NCBI GenBank assembly: GCA_022828595.1 | Contig: JAKGHH010000005.1 | Location: forward strand, 65,653,655 to 65,717,654 | Reading direction: 5' to 3' | DNA length: 64,000 nucleotides | Source of the DNA: Nelumbo lutea | Taxonomy: Eukaryota; Streptophyta; Magnoliopsida; Proteales; Nelumbonaceae | Shown here: in pieces, positions 1 through 12,900 of the stretch | Numbering within the stretch: position 1 is the first letter of the stretch | How the letters are laid out: each line of letters begins with the position of its first letter | Program-made: the position numbers and the translations under genes | The notes under the pieces: generated by a model | Seen by the model: only the letters and a program-made list of their open reading frames with translations | Told to the model about the DNA's origin: nothing | Databases searched by the model: none

Positions 1-354
1 TTGCCTAGTTGGTAGAAGGGTTTGGAAAGTTTAGTTTTGGCTAGATTTTGCCAAGAAGTGATGTTGTTCTACTGCTGCCCGAAACCCTAGCCGACTAGAG
101 ATTTTCGAGGTTACCAGGAAAGGTGAAGCTCAGGTGTGCCGCTCTGTGCTTGGAAGGTGTCTTGTGACTGCCAAAGGAGGGCGGTTCAGGTTTGGAAGAG
201 TTTGGGTTAGTCTGGTAGGTGCCGCAGCATCTTCTCTCTTCCTCTCATCTGCTGGACGGAGCAAAACCCTAGTTTTTCAAGCACCCAAATTCTTGTTTGA
301 CTTCAAGTAAGTTTACATAGTCAAAATTTCTGTTCTTTGATTTCCGTTTGATTA
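1..354 (+). other. Copia-1 5' untranslated leader (partial)
   Basis: This is the stretch between the window edge and the first gag ATG (355). It has no open frame of note and no recognisable tRNA-Met primer-binding site, so the LTR end must lie further left. Confidence 0.6.
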
Positions 355-1094
355 ATGGAGACATACGGAAGTGAGTTCAAGCAGGTGTCAGTTTTTGGAC
401 CTGCCTCAGTAGATTCCGTTTTGACTAGTGTTACCACAATTAAGCTAGATGGGACGAACTATCTTGCTTGGGCATAGTCTATAAAAATCTATGCTTGTAG
501 TAGAGGAAAACTCGGGTATCTCACAGGCAGTAAGGTGAAACCCGAAGAGACAGACCCTGAATTTGAAAAATGGATGCAAGAGAACTATACCGTTATAGGA
601 TGGTTAGTCAACTCCATGCAACCCCATATAAGCCAGCACTATCTGTAGATGTCTTTGGCTAAGGAGATATGGGACAGTGTAACTGAGACCTATTCACAGA
701 AATTGAATGTAGCCAGGGCGTATAAATTGAAAAGTGATGTGAAAAACCTGAGACAGGGGGAGAAGAGTGTAGCAATCTACTACTCTATACTAAAATCCCT
801 ATGGCAGGAAATTGATGTTATGGAGACAGTGGTATGGGAGAGTAAAAAGGATGCTGAAATGTATAGAAAGTTGGTAGAGAGAACTAGGGTGTTTGAGTTT
901 CTCACTGGACTTAACCCTGAGTTTGATATTATCAGACAAAATATTTTGGCCAGAGATGAGGTTACTCTTTCATAGGCATATGCTATGATAAGTAGTGAGG
1001 AAAGTAGACGGCAGGTTCAGTTGCAGAGTCCACCTACAGAACATTTTGCACATGCGGGAATGAAACCAAAGGGCCCTACTAAGAAAAGAGAGAG
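355..1094 (+). pseudogene. Copia-1 gag remnant
   Basis: This is the nucleocapsid/capsid precursor of a Copia element. The first codons read METYGSEFKQ, followed by the conserved LDGTNYLAW-type motif of the plant Copia gag (UBN2/DUF4219 families). The region near 650-970 carries the AKEIWDSV and LTGLNPEFD-like motifs typical of these gags. In-frame TAG stops lie at 475-477, 646-648 and 973-975. A frameshift near 1090 joins it to the zinc-knuckle segment in another frame. The gag would have packaged the element RNA in cytoplasmic particles; this copy is dead. Confidence 0.88.
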
Positions 1095-4000
1095 GTGTGT
1101 GAATATTGCAAGAAACCATGGCATACAAAGGACACATGCTGGAAGCTTCATCCTGGACTTCTCCCTGATAGATTTAAGAACAATAATAACCCTAAGAAGG
1201 GCAGTCAGGTGGGAAAACCCAAGACTACTAATGCTGCTACAGTACCTGAAGGGAGAAGTAAGGAGAGTGAAGAGAAATCAACCATTGAGCAATTCGATGC
1301 AATGAAGTTGGATTTTGAGAAGTATGGGAGGCTCCTAAATCACCTGGAAGTTACAGTTTCTTCAGCTCACCCTTCCAACAGTACATCATCTTCATCGGCT
1401 TTTGCTCACTCAGGTACTCGTGCTTCTGCAAATCATGCTTCAATTTCAGGTAATCATAAAATCCCTTGGATTATCGATTCCAGTGCATCAGACCATATGA
1501 TCAGTCTATCTAACATTTTTTGCTCATATCACTTTCTCTCTGGGAAAGAGAAAATATCCCTTGCCGATGGGTCCCTTGCCCCTATCTCTGGTAAAGGTGA
1601 TATAAAGAACTCTGACACCCTGTTCTTATCTTCTATTCTTCATGTCCCTAAGCTTAACACAAACCTCTTATCTGTTAGTAGCTTAACAAAGTCCATGAAT
1701 TGCAGCATAACCTTCTTTCCCACTCATTGTGTTTTTCAGGACCTGTAGTCTCAGAGGATGATTGGGAGTGGCCATGAGGCGAACGGAATATACTTGTTGG
1801 ACACACCGAATCAAGCTTTGGGACCACCTCATGGAGTTTCCTTAGAGTCAGTCGTGTCAGAGTCTGTTAACAAAATTTTATTATGTCATTTTCGGTTTGG
1901 TCACTTGTCTTTTTCTGCTTTGAGTCATCTGTTCCCAGATATGTTTAAAGGAGTGTCTTTATCGAGTCTTCATTGTGAATCATGTGAGCTGGCAAAGCAT
2001 TGTAGACATTCCTATTCAATTAGCAATAAAAGATCACTTTCTCCTTTCCATATTGTTCACCCTAATGTGTGGGGGCCATATCACATGCCAACCATGGGGG
2101 GTTACAGGTACTTTATCGTTTTTCTTGATGATTATTCGCGTTACACTTGGATTTATCTCATGAAATCCAGGGATGAAGCACCAGCTATTGTGAAAAATTT
2201 TCATGAACTCATCCTCACCCAGTTTAATACTTGTATCAAAATATTCCGCTCTGACAATGCTAAGGAGTATTTTGAGAGAACCCTCTCCACCTATCTTGAA
2301 ACTTTTGGGGTTATTCATCAAATTTCTTGTTCCTACACTCCAGAACAAAACAGGGTGGCGGAAAGAAAGAACAGGCATGTGGTTGAGGTTGCCAGATCCC
2401 TCTTGTTTGCATCCCATGTTCCTGTAAAGTTTTGGGGAGATGTTGTTCTTACTGCTACCTTTCTAATCAACCGTATGCCCTCCTAGGTCCTTGGCTTTAA
2501 AACTCCTTTTAGTCTTCTCTTCCCGGATGAGGATCTCTTTTCTCTTCCTCTCTGTGTGTTTGGATGTACTTGCTATGTGCATATTCATAGTCACCAAAGG
2601 CACAAGTTTGAACCTAAGGCTCATAAGTGTGTGTTTCTGGGATATGCTTCCACACAGAAGGGTTATTGCTGTTTTGATCCAGTTCGTGGCACCCGTTTTG
2701 TATCTCGGGATGTCACCTTTGCCGAGTTGACTCCCTTATTTACTATTCCTCCTAAGGGGGATAAATTTGATGAGCCCTTTGCTATGTCTCCAGCTGTTCC
2801 CCTTCCCATCCCTTGTGAGTCCGATCATGGGGTGTCCACCTCTTCCACTGGACCTACCTCTGATATCCCTGCTCCTCCTCCTGCTTCTGCTCCTGCTCTC
2901 CAAAGGTGGTACCAAAGGCAGAGATTCAGACATGTGCAGGTTGTTTCCACTCCTTCAGAAGAGCATCTTGCCACTCCCATCATTCCTGAGGAAACAGGTC
3001 AGCCCTCTACCAATCCATCTCTAACTGTTCCAGACCTTGACCTTCCTATTGCTCTTCGCAAGGGAAAGCGGAAGTGTACAACCCACTGTATCTCCAAACA
3101 CTTATCTTATAGCCTTCTCTCCCCTTCCTACTACTCCTTTCTTGCCTCTGTTTCTTCCCATGTGATACCCAGGTCTGTACCGGAAGCATTATCTCAAGCT
3201 AAATGGAAGGATGCTATGATGACTGAACTTGATGCATTGCATAAGAACCATACCTGGGATATTGTGGACTTGCCAGAAGGGAAGGAACCAGTGGGTTGTA
3301 AATGGGTGTTTACCATTAAATATCACTCTGATGGCTCTGCTGAGAGGTTTAAGGCTCGGTTGGTTGCTAAGGGTTACACCCAAATGTATGGCATTGACTA
3401 TCTTGAGACATTTGCTCATATAGCTAAGATGACTTCAGTCAGGGTTTTACTTTCTCTAGCAACTACTTTTGACTGACCCCTACACCAGTTTGACGTTAAA
3501 AATGCCTTCTTGAATGGAGACCTGCATGAAGAGGTCTATGTGTCTCTACCTCCAGGAGTTTATGGGAAAGAAATGAAAGGCAAGGTGTGTAAACTACACA
3601 AATCTATTTATTGTCTCAAACAATCTCCTCGGGCTTGGTTTGAGAGATTTTGGGCTGCTCTTGTCTCCTTTGGCTACATTCAAACACAATCTGATCATAC
3701 ACTGTTCTTGAAGAGAAATGACTCTCTGGTGACTTTCTTTATTGTTTATGTTGATGACATTGTGGTCACGGGTAATGACATTGAAGAGGCCAGTAAACTA
3801 AAACGATTTCTCAACTCTGAATTTGAAATCAAAGACTTGGGAGATCTTCGGTATTTCTTGGGCATTGAAGTTGCTCGATCTAAGGATGGTATCTTCATAT
3901 CTCAGCGCAAATATGTCCTTGATCTTCTTGCTGAAACTGGTAAACTTGGAGCTAAACCTATCTCCACTCCCATTGATAATAATCATAAGATTTCTGCCAC

Positions 4001-4735
4001 AGATGGTGAACCTTTGTCTAATGAGTGTTTCAGAGATTGCTTTGGAAGTTGCTATACATTTGCATGACTCGACCAGATATTTCCTATGCAGTAAGTGTTA
4101 TTAGTCAGTTTATGCATTCTCCCAGAGATACTCATCTAGCTACTGCAGAAAGGGTTCTGTGCTACTTGAAAGGTACTCTAGGGAAAGGTGTTCTATTTGC
4201 TAAGCATGGTCACATGAAGCTAGAAGCCTTTACTGATGCAGATTGGGCAGGATGTATTGATGACAGAAGGTCCACCTCTGGTTATTGTGCTCTAGTTGCT
4301 GGGAATATTGTGTCTTAGAGGAGTAAAAAACAATCAGTAGTTGCTAGATACTCAGCTGAAGCAGAATACAGGGCAATGGCTCATGGTGTGTCAGAATTAC
4401 TATGGCTACAATCCCTTCTAGAGGAATTGGGGGTGGACTACGAGAAACCAATGATGCTCTATTTTGACAACCAAGCTGCTATCAACATTGCACATAATCC
4501 TGTTCAACATGACAGAACTAAGCACATTGAGGTTGATAGGCATTTCATAAGGGAAAGAGTTTCTTTAGGAGAAGTTTGTTTACCATTCATCACATCAAAA
4601 GAGCAACTAGCTGATATCTTGACCAAGGGAGTTCCAAGGGGGAAATTGACACACTATATAAGCAAGTTGGGCATGATTGACATCTATGCTCAGCTTGAGG
4701 GGGAGTGTAAAGAGACTGGGCCGAATGGGCCCTAA
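1095..4735 (+). pseudogene. Copia-1 pol remnant (zinc knuckle, protease, integrase, RT, RNase H)
   Basis: Domains in order: a CCHC knuckle (CEYCKKPWHTKDTC, about 1098-1140); an aspartic protease (about 1468-1500) where the usual DSG reads DSS; an integrase with an HHCC zinc site (about 1870-1990) and a DDE triad in FLDDYSRYTW, RSDNAKEY and VAERKN (about 2120-2370); an RT with YVDD at about 3747-3758; and an RNase H with TDADWAGC and RTKHIEVDRHF (about 4230-4560). In-frame stops are TAG at 1746, TAG at 2484, TGA at 3474 and TAG at 4316. A frameshift lies near 4040. The Gly-to-Ser change at the protease active site would probably inactivate it regardless of the stops. Confidence 0.92.
4695..4705 (+). 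promoter_or_regulatory. Copia-1 polypurine tract
   Basis: TTGAGGGGGAG lies directly before the TG that opens the 3' LTR. It is the usual plus-strand primer of Copia elements and fixes the LTR start. Confidence 0.8.
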
Positions 4736-4997
4736 CAGCCTCTCTTGTAATATCTTTTATTTTATGTTGATGGGCCACACTTAATGGGCCTGTTATTTAT
4801 TCTTGTTTTATTTTTCTTTATGTAACTGCCAAGCTAGCCGCCCACTTAAGGGCATTCTTGTCATCATCAAATTTTTAGATCTTAATAAAATAGGGTTAGA
4901 GGAGAATGGAGAATGATTCGACTCCTTCTCTTACCTCTTCTCTTCGCCATCTTCTTCTCCTGTACAGTTATTCAGACCTGTTTTATTCTGCTAATCA
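4706..4997 (+). repeat. Copia-1 3' LTR (about 292 bp)
   Basis: It starts TGTAAAGAG after the polypurine tract and ends CTGCTAATCA. A related Copia LTR at 27196-27488 is 293 bp and ends CTGCTAACA in its own orientation, which supports these limits. A pyrimidine-rich run near the end resembles the R/U5 part of such LTRs. The matching 5' LTR and target duplication are off-window. Confidence 0.75.
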
Positions 4998-6332
4998 CTA
5001 AGTTTAATCTTGATATTAGAGGATTAATTTACATCTTTGGCTAAACAAGGGACTGTGAGGGAGAATATGTTCTGGGCAGCTTTGTAAGAAAGATAATTGG
5101 GGCTCAACACCTACTTAGGGGTTGACAGCTGTATTTAAATCTGGAAAGTTATTTTAAAGTTATTTAATGAAGTTACCGTTTCCAATCAAAATATATATAT
5201 ATATATAGTGCAAACATAAACTATGAATGACACATATGACACAACTAGGAGATTTAGAACTGCCATTTTATTTGTTCCAATGAATTAGTCCCAATACTAG
5301 AAAATGGAAATTTTAGATCAACTTTAACCACTTGAATTCTAACACTCGTAGTCACTGCACTTCTAACTACTGACCATCCAAGAGAAGGGAATAGATCGGA
5401 AGGTTCCAATCATTCAACCAGGTCACTTTTTGGCTTGAGGAAATCTGATAGGTGGAACCTTCATTATTACAGCAGTTATCTCTGAAGTGGGTTTGCTTGC
5501 TAGTTGGATCATTTAATGAAGTTTAAAATGGCCCAAAAAAACTTGTGCATGGCAACAACTCAAAGGGAGTCACTATGTTCCTATCCCCATCCCTTATCAT
5601 GGAGCTCTCACTTGACTTGATCAGAGAATCTTTTTCCATATACACGTGCGCATATATGCATATGCATCTGTGTATGCTAAAAATGTATAATCTATAGATT
5701 TAGGTTTATTTCAGCATAACTTATTTTCTTTTTTCTTATCATTAAAATGTTATGTATACATTTTATATGTTTGATTGTTTACTTTTTTTTTAATTTTAGT
5801 TCTTTTAAATTTATCAGACTGGAACAAACTGGATTCCAACCTGATAGGAAGGCCTGTTCAACTCACCACCCAGTAGGAAAACAGCTCATTGACAAATTTA
5901 GCTCCCTTAACATATGTGGACCCTATACATGAAGCCTCACACTGTAGCCTTGTATTTCATGAACTTCTGGTGGATCCCCTAAATTTCCTAAAGGAAATTA
6001 AAGAAAAAAAAAAACTCAATTCTTATTTGACCATTTATGCACAAGAATTCAACAACATGATTTGTTTTTTTTTTTTTTTTAAAGTGGACATAAGCCAACA
6101 ATTTCATAATAACCACCAACCAATTACCAAACCACGTTTACTCGTCTCATCTAGAAAAGTAGAACTACAATGTAATGAAGTATACCAAGCTTATTCTTTT
6201 ATTTACACTCTAATATGCAATTTCATAAAGTTTGAAATATTTATCGATTACATTATCTTAAGCAACGCCAATGGGTGACAAGTGTACACCACAGACCCCA
6301 CCAAAAGCCTAATTTAGAAGAGCTCCCCAATC
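4998..6332. other. JAC1 intron 7 DNA, no coding signal
   Basis: This is AT-rich sequence between the Copia LTR and a MITE. It contains a short (AT)n run near 5189-5206. I searched both strands for the expected J-domain exon (the tryptophan-rich segment after the last exon seen) and did not find it. Confidence 0.6.
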
Positions 6333-6658
6333 TAGGGGTGATCATAAAAAACCAAAAAGGGAAAAAAAACCAAACCAAACCGATGAAGTTGAACTGAAAG
6401 TTTCGGCTAACCAAACCAACCACTGTGTGTGTATAATGCATTTCTAGTATTTTATTATACGTTTATATATTTATTTATAATATATATTATAAATATAAAA
6501 ACAAAAAAAAACAAAAAACCAATGAACCGAACCAATCAACCAGGTTAACTGATTGGCTTCAGTTCGGTTTCAGTTCTTGATTTTCCAAAAACCAGTGGTA
6601 CCAGTTCAGTTTGGAAAATAGACCCACAGTTCAGTTAACCGAACCATGAGCACCCCTA
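6333..6658. mobile_element. hAT-type MITE in JAC1 intron 7
   Basis: The ends are TAGGGGTG and CACCCCTA, an 8-bp terminal inverted repeat. They are flanked by an 8-bp target duplication with one mismatch, CCCCAATC (6325-6332) and CCCCAGTC (6659-6666). The 326-bp interior is AT-rich with repeated CGGTT/AACCG motifs and no coding capacity. An 8-bp duplication plus a TAGGGGTG end is the hAT signature. Confidence 0.85.
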
Positions 6659-6852
6659 CCCCAGTCCCCACTGAAGTAAAGAAGTTAGTAGTCTGATGTC
6701 AAAATTCCTTAGAAGCTTTCAGTAATGCTTGGGACCAAAATAAACACTGTAAAAGGACTTCGTGCACAAAATAAAATGTAAGAAAAGACAAGAACATTCA
6801 CAGAAGTTTGACAACAGAGATATAGTTAACAGATTTTGGCCTAGAAGCATAC

Positions 6853-6930
6853 ATATTGTAGGGTTGATAACAGTGAACGAATATTTCCTTCTTTCCCATT
6901 TGACCACTCTTGTATTCTAGCATCTGAAAC
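6853..6930 (-). CDS. JAC1: JAC1 exon 7 (last exon in window)
   Basis: This is a 78-nt exon, VSDARIQEWSNG followed by KEGNIRSLLSTLQY, between a TGCAG acceptor and a GTATGC donor. The family continues from here into the J domain (a VLWP-type segment with HPD), which is not in this window. Confidence 0.85.
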
Positions 6931-9900
6931 CTGCATAAATCAAGTAATACCATCTAGTAAACAACCTATTACATCCTTTATTTATTTAAAGAAGATTATA
7001 ATGTATTTCTGCATTACTTGGATCTCTTCTTGATATTCAACAAGTTGTTGTTTGCTCTTGTCAAGAGACAAATCTTCTTCCTGTTCATAGAATCAAGCTA
7101 ATTAACTATTCAGTCGATGAAAATTCATCGGAAGGCAAGTCACTAGCATTGTTCTTGCCCTGTGTTTCAGCAATGGAATATAAAACGTCAAGATTTCCCC
7201 TATTAATATTTAGATAAAATCTGACAACATATTATTGCTATGAAATTTCAGGTTTTAACAGACAAAAAGATTAACCTATGGCAACCAGTGACAAAAGCTA
7301 TATATCACTCTCGAATAGAAGATACACATACCAGACAGTTTCCATGGAGATATTCACAATGAGATTCCTCCATATGAGCAAGTGCGGCCTCAAAACCTGC
7401 AGGTATAGATTCTGAGAAAGCATATAGATGAATTAAGCAGTTTATGCCCTAATGATCAATCAAATAAATTAATACTTAAAGTTTCATAACCTCCTTTTGG
7501 AATAGGTAAACTCAAGGACTACGACAGTAATGTGCCTCTAATACATCAACCAATATTACAGGCTTACAGCTTTAAAATTTTGAGTCTTTGACACTATTCC
7601 TCAATGTAGGTTATAAAAGTGTACAAAGTATACCAAGGTTAACAATCATGAGAATGGAGTTTCAAGTCAAAGAGCAGCAACTTTGTGCAAAAAAGAAGGT
7701 GTACAAGGGCCATTCTTAATAGGTTTACAATCTTTTTTTGATAGGTACTTGATAGTTTTGAGACTAACATCAAGCTAAAAGACAAAATAACTATTCTTGA
7801 AAACAAAAATTTCTTGTATGTTAAAATTCTAAAGAAATGAAATTGACCTGATAATGATGCTGAGCTATTGTTCCTTTCAGAGGAAGTATGATGAAATTTA
7901 TGAATGTCAGTGTCTATTTCAATGTCCGGATTCTCTGACTGTTTCAGAGCTTGATCCACCTGGAACAAATATTTGAATTCAATAACTTTCAGCTTCATTT
8001 GATTACAAATGAGAGTACAGAAAATGTTTTCTGACTGTAAATATAATTAATTCTAGTAGATCAAAATAGGACTTGGAGTTACATACCATGACAAAAGTTT
8101 CTGTTGATGGCTTTTCCTTGTTCCTTACCTTCACTTTCCCATCTGTCTTGGTTGCATGGTTACTTACTTTATCTTCTGCTTTACATGTATTGATTTCTTT
8201 CCATCTAGAGATCTGACCTTGCATGCCAATATCAGTTGTGGATTTTGAAGAAGCCTCATGACTGAAAATTTTCACAAATTCTTTGACTTTTCCCTTGACA
8301 CTCTTTCCACCACGTTTTTCTTCTGAATCTATAGATGAATCTTGCAAGCTAGAGTTAGCGGCAATATTGAAGATGTTTCTTTTGCTATCATGTTTCTTTA
8401 GGATTTTCCCATCATCAACATTTACAGATGATGTAACGTTGGCTTTTGCTGCTCCTATCTCACTGACCGTTCCTACAAACAATAAAATAGATTTAGTGCT
8501 AAAAGAACTTTACAAGTACACCATTAGCAATAATATAATTGCACTAAATGTTACAGGCATTACCTTGTCCAGAAGAATTTTCATAGAGCAGGGGACATAA
8601 TGGCACTAACTCAGGTTTGCAAGATTCATGTGCAGAACCATTTATCTCTTTCTCCATGTTCTGAAATGGACCAATTTCAGAAAGAGAACCATACAAACCT
8701 GAACCAGGTTCTATTTCCTTTTTTGCATTATGAGCAAAACTACCAGGAATTTCTGTGGTAATACTTTCAAGACTATCAAGGGGTTTTAATCCAAGTTTAA
8801 CAGAAATTCTAAATGAATCTGTTCGATCTTTGATAAGTGTACCATCAAGTGAACCATTCTTTTGGTTTTCAAGTCCCATCTGAGAGGAGCTAGCCACTGT
8901 TGGCATTCTTTCCTCAGGAAGCAGAAATCCAACACCTTGCAAAATTGATGCAGATGATTCATTTATCATACTCTCACTTTTCTCACTGTCAACCAAGCTT
9001 GAGCTACTCTCATTGTTGCCCCTTTCGATTGAGCCTGAATTGCTTTCATTGTCACCTTTCTCTTTTGAGCTTGAACTACTTTCACCTTTCCCCTTCCTTT
9101 TTGGCATTGAACCATTTAGTCCCCTAAGTGGAGTAACTAATGGTACTCCTTTACTTGCCCATTTGTATATAGAGAAGTGAAATTGGCTGCTGTCGTTATT
9201 AAGTTGTGTACTACCCAAATCCTTTTCCTCGATGCCTCCCATGTCCTCATTATCAGACTTAGCAGCTTTCAATGACCCTTCTTTGTTAAAAGAGAACTCA
9301 TATGATAAAGGGCTTTGGCGATAAGGTCGGGCATCATTTTTTGGGTTATCTTGGATTGCTTGATTTGAAACTCTTGGCATGAAAGCACTTTGGGGAGATG
9401 GAAGAGCAATACTCAAAGCACCATCATTGTTTCTCTGTGGACTACGACTGGGATTGGTGTTGAATGCTGGAAAGTCCATCCCTTCAACCAATCGTGAAGA
9501 GAGGCTGGAAATTTTATAAGTTGTAGTCAAGGAAAACTTCAAAACTAGAAATTTTTTGTAAATAAAGAAAGCAATGCATTATATAATTAGAAGGTAGCTA
9601 GCTGCGTAGAAATCCAGTTTAAAGAACTAAACAAAACATTAGCTCAGGCCTTGAGATAAAAAGTGGCATCTCAATCAGGAAAGTTAAATAAGGTAGACTG
9701 TAAAGAATTTTCATCGTTAAAAAAAATGAAATGCTTAGAGTTTTCTTCATAGAAAAATCAATTTGCTTATTTTGAAACACTTTTCCCATAAAAGATACTG
9801 ATGCTAATGTTTACATATACAGTATACTATAACTCAACTCAGCTCAACTAAGCCTTGTCCTAACTGTATGGGGTTGGATACTCCATGTCCACAAGGGGTT

Positions 9901-12900
9901 GGCAAAAGCTTTAATGCTGGCTGCCAACCTAACACAACCCTCCTCCATCTGGGCTTGGGGCCAGGGCCAGCAGTCAAAGACAGGCTCACACTAGTGGAGT
10001 TTTAATGGTACTGACTTAAAATTCTGGAAAAAACAGATGAATTAATAATAACCACATACATTTTAGTTTTTACTATTGAAACTGTGTTCATGTTTCATCT
10101 GGTTCACAAACACGACCAGTGTTCTGTACCTTATTTGTAAGCTATTGCTGGTTCTGGAACAAGCAACCATGGTTCCAGAACCAACAAAATGGCTTTTTTT
10201 AACTCAACTTTCTATAGCTTTCTCAACTAGAAAACATGGTTTTCTGATGTAAGCATGGCATGGCAGTTATATGGTGTGTCCCACACACCAATATGGCTCC
10301 AGCCATAATGTCTCTATTTGATTATGCTGTACAATCAAGAGTAGATAATGAAAGTACATGTACGCATGAATCATACAACCAATGCTCACATATAGTGGTT
10401 CAAAAAATGAACCATGAACAGAACATTCTTGTGCCAATTTTCTTGTGATATCATTTCAATAGTTGCAAAGCCTCCTACTAGGGGCTTTAAAATGTTCTCT
10501 CTCCAAACCTAAAGATATTGCAGAATATCATATGATTGACCTACAAAGGGAGGGAGAGAGGGAGGGAGGGAAGGAGGGAGGGAGAGAATCTTGGGAGGGT
10601 TTCAAAAGAGTAACAATGGAGTTCGTGCAGGCAGGTCAGTGGAGAAGATCCTTGAAGATAGAAGCAAAAAATCTCATGTTCGAAGAGATGAGAATCAAGG
10701 GGAAGGCAAGCCTGAAGGTAAGGGAAGCGGAAAAGGGCACAGTTTTGCTAGAAGGATTAGAAGTGATCGAGTGGCTAAGACAGTTCATAGCTGGAGCCTG
10801 TTCAAAAGTAAGCAGATAAACTGGCAGGACTGTAGTACATTAGAAGGGAGAAGATATGTTGTTGAATGTAAGAGAAATAGAAAAGGTTTCTTCATAGCTT
10901 TGGCTGAATTTTCTGGTAAGGGACGAAGGCAACTGGTGTGTCTACCAGCAGGAAAACAGAACCAAGGTTGGGGGGAAGTTGACTGGTTGCTCAAAGAGTT
11001 CTTAGTCCAAAGAGTAGCAAATGATAAAAAAGCCTCCATAAGGGAGGAGAAGCATATCTCAGCAACAGCAGGGTAGAACAAGGGCCAGTGGTCATGGCAA
11101 AAACAAAAGGCCAATGCAGAATGGTGGGAGGTCTAGAGAGAGAGTGGGATAGTAAGTTTGTGATACAAGCCAAGGAAAAGGTTAATGATTGGAGGAGGGT
11201 AGCTGATTTACTGGCAACCAGGTTGAAGCTGAAGAGTGTCTTCATAGTAACCCCCTTTGATAGTTGTAAAGCCATCCTAGATCCATTAGAGAATGATTTG
11301 GAAATATCAGCTATCAATGTTCAGGCTGATTTCGGATCATTCAGAGTCTTTAAATGGAATCCAACATCCAACATCCAACTCCAAGGATTTTTTTGTCGAA
11401 GATGGTGTAGTGGTGCGTGTAATAGGCTTGCCATTTCATCTATGGAAACAAGAAATAGCAGAGTCTATAGCTGTATTGTGTGGAGGAATCTTGAAAGGAG
11501 CTTTCTGGGGTGATCTTTACTTAGTAGCAATCCTGTTAAGTGGTGTGAAGCCAGAAGACATTCCACGAAAGATAGAGGTATGAACAGAGGGGAGATTTGT
11601 CTCTGTGTGGTTAGCTTCCTCTATTGAATCAGGGCTGTGGAAGGAGGCTCGTATGGTAGGAGGGGAGAAGGAGGAAGAAGAAGCACTACGTGGACCTATG
11701 AGATTGGGTAATTCAAATGGGAAGAAATGTTTCACTAAAAAGGGCCAACAAGTTCTGGGAAGCCAAAAAGTTTTGGGGCAGTTGGAAGGTCAAACATGGA
11801 GAAAGCAAGATAAGGATATGACAAATGGTAGATCCTTTGTGCAGGTGGTGTCAGGGGAAGCAGACAAAAACTTACCATTGGCGAAAGGGAGAGGGCTGAA
11901 CAAGCAACCTCAGATAGGGAAGGTTGCTGGCTCGGCCATTAAAACAAGGGTGCGTGACTTTTTAAAAGTCACGTGGGACGAAAAGAATTAGAAAATGGGC
12001 CCAATCGAGTGGATCCTTTTTGTGGTGGGCCAGAGAAGGCAACTCAAGTAAAGGTCTTAGAGTTGGGTTCGTATAGTCTTGAGCCCAAGGCCCATTACAA
12101 GAAAGTTGGGCCGAGGGACACTTTAAGTAAGCACTAAGACTCTCAGCCTCGAGGCTCTCTACAATGGATTCCATCCAACCTGGTGAACCGTCTTTCACCA
12201 GATAGGCGCAACCCGAGAAACATGAAGCCTAGTGATTTGAACAAAACAGGGTCTGAAGATTGGTTGTGTGAACAAAACAGCAGTGACGATTCTGATAGAG
12301 ACGAAATGTTAAGTTTGGGAAGTCTGTCTCCGAAAAGCAACAATGAGTTACTTGAAATAGAAAGTTTGCATACAGAGCTGTTGTTTTTAGAGGAAGAGAC
12401 TGAAGAGGTAGTTGACGGGAAGACTAGAAATGGTGAAGAAAATGGTTCTAAAGTTGTGAAAACTCCTCCTCCCTTCGTCAAGGGAGCTGAACCTGAGTCT
12501 AATGAATTACAGGATGTTGGTGGAGAGGGACAAGAATCGGGCGTGAGGATGGATGTGGGTATTCTAGTGTCGGAAACACAGAGAAAGGTTTTCCAAGTGG
12601 GTAGGTCGCCAGGAAGTGATTTTTTCACTATGTCTACTTCACAACCTTGTCCAAGAAAGGGAAAGGCCTTAAAACCATTTGTCACCTGTCAGCACTTCAA
12701 TTCCAGTGTTTCTAGTCCTACCCCCGTCCTACCAGGTATGGGTGACAATTCTTTTATAGGTACTGACTTGTTTGCTATGCCTGTAACAGATATCCCAGCT
12801 TCCCATCCAGGAGGTTCTGATGCAAGAGAGAGGGTGATAGTGGAAGAAGGAGAGAGGGTGTTGGAAGGAAGTAGCAAGGGGGAGGCAGACAGAATTTGGG

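Larger units (their letters stand above)
1..4997 (+). mobile_element. Degenerate Ty1/Copia LTR retrotransposon (Copia-1), 5' LTR outside window
   Basis: The domain order is gag, zinc knuckle, protease, integrase, reverse transcriptase, RNase H, then a polypurine tract and a 3' LTR, which is the Copia order (integrase before RT). The window opens inside the untranslated leader; no 5' LTR or primer-binding site is visible, so the element starts left of position 1. Reading is broken by seven in-frame stops and two frameshifts, so it cannot act autonomously. It lies antisense to JAC1, whose missing J-domain exons should be on its far side. If so, it sits in JAC1 intron 7. Confidence 0.93.

Noticed and set aside
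5747..6278. Plus-strand frames in JAC1 intron 7
   Set aside because: Low complexity, AT-rich, no motif; consistent with intron DNA.
10785..11317. Minus-strand frames opposite LINE-1 ORF1 considered as extra JAC1 exons
   Set aside because: They have no JAC1 similarity, and exon 1 to exon 2 splicing is already in phase and continuous in family sequence.
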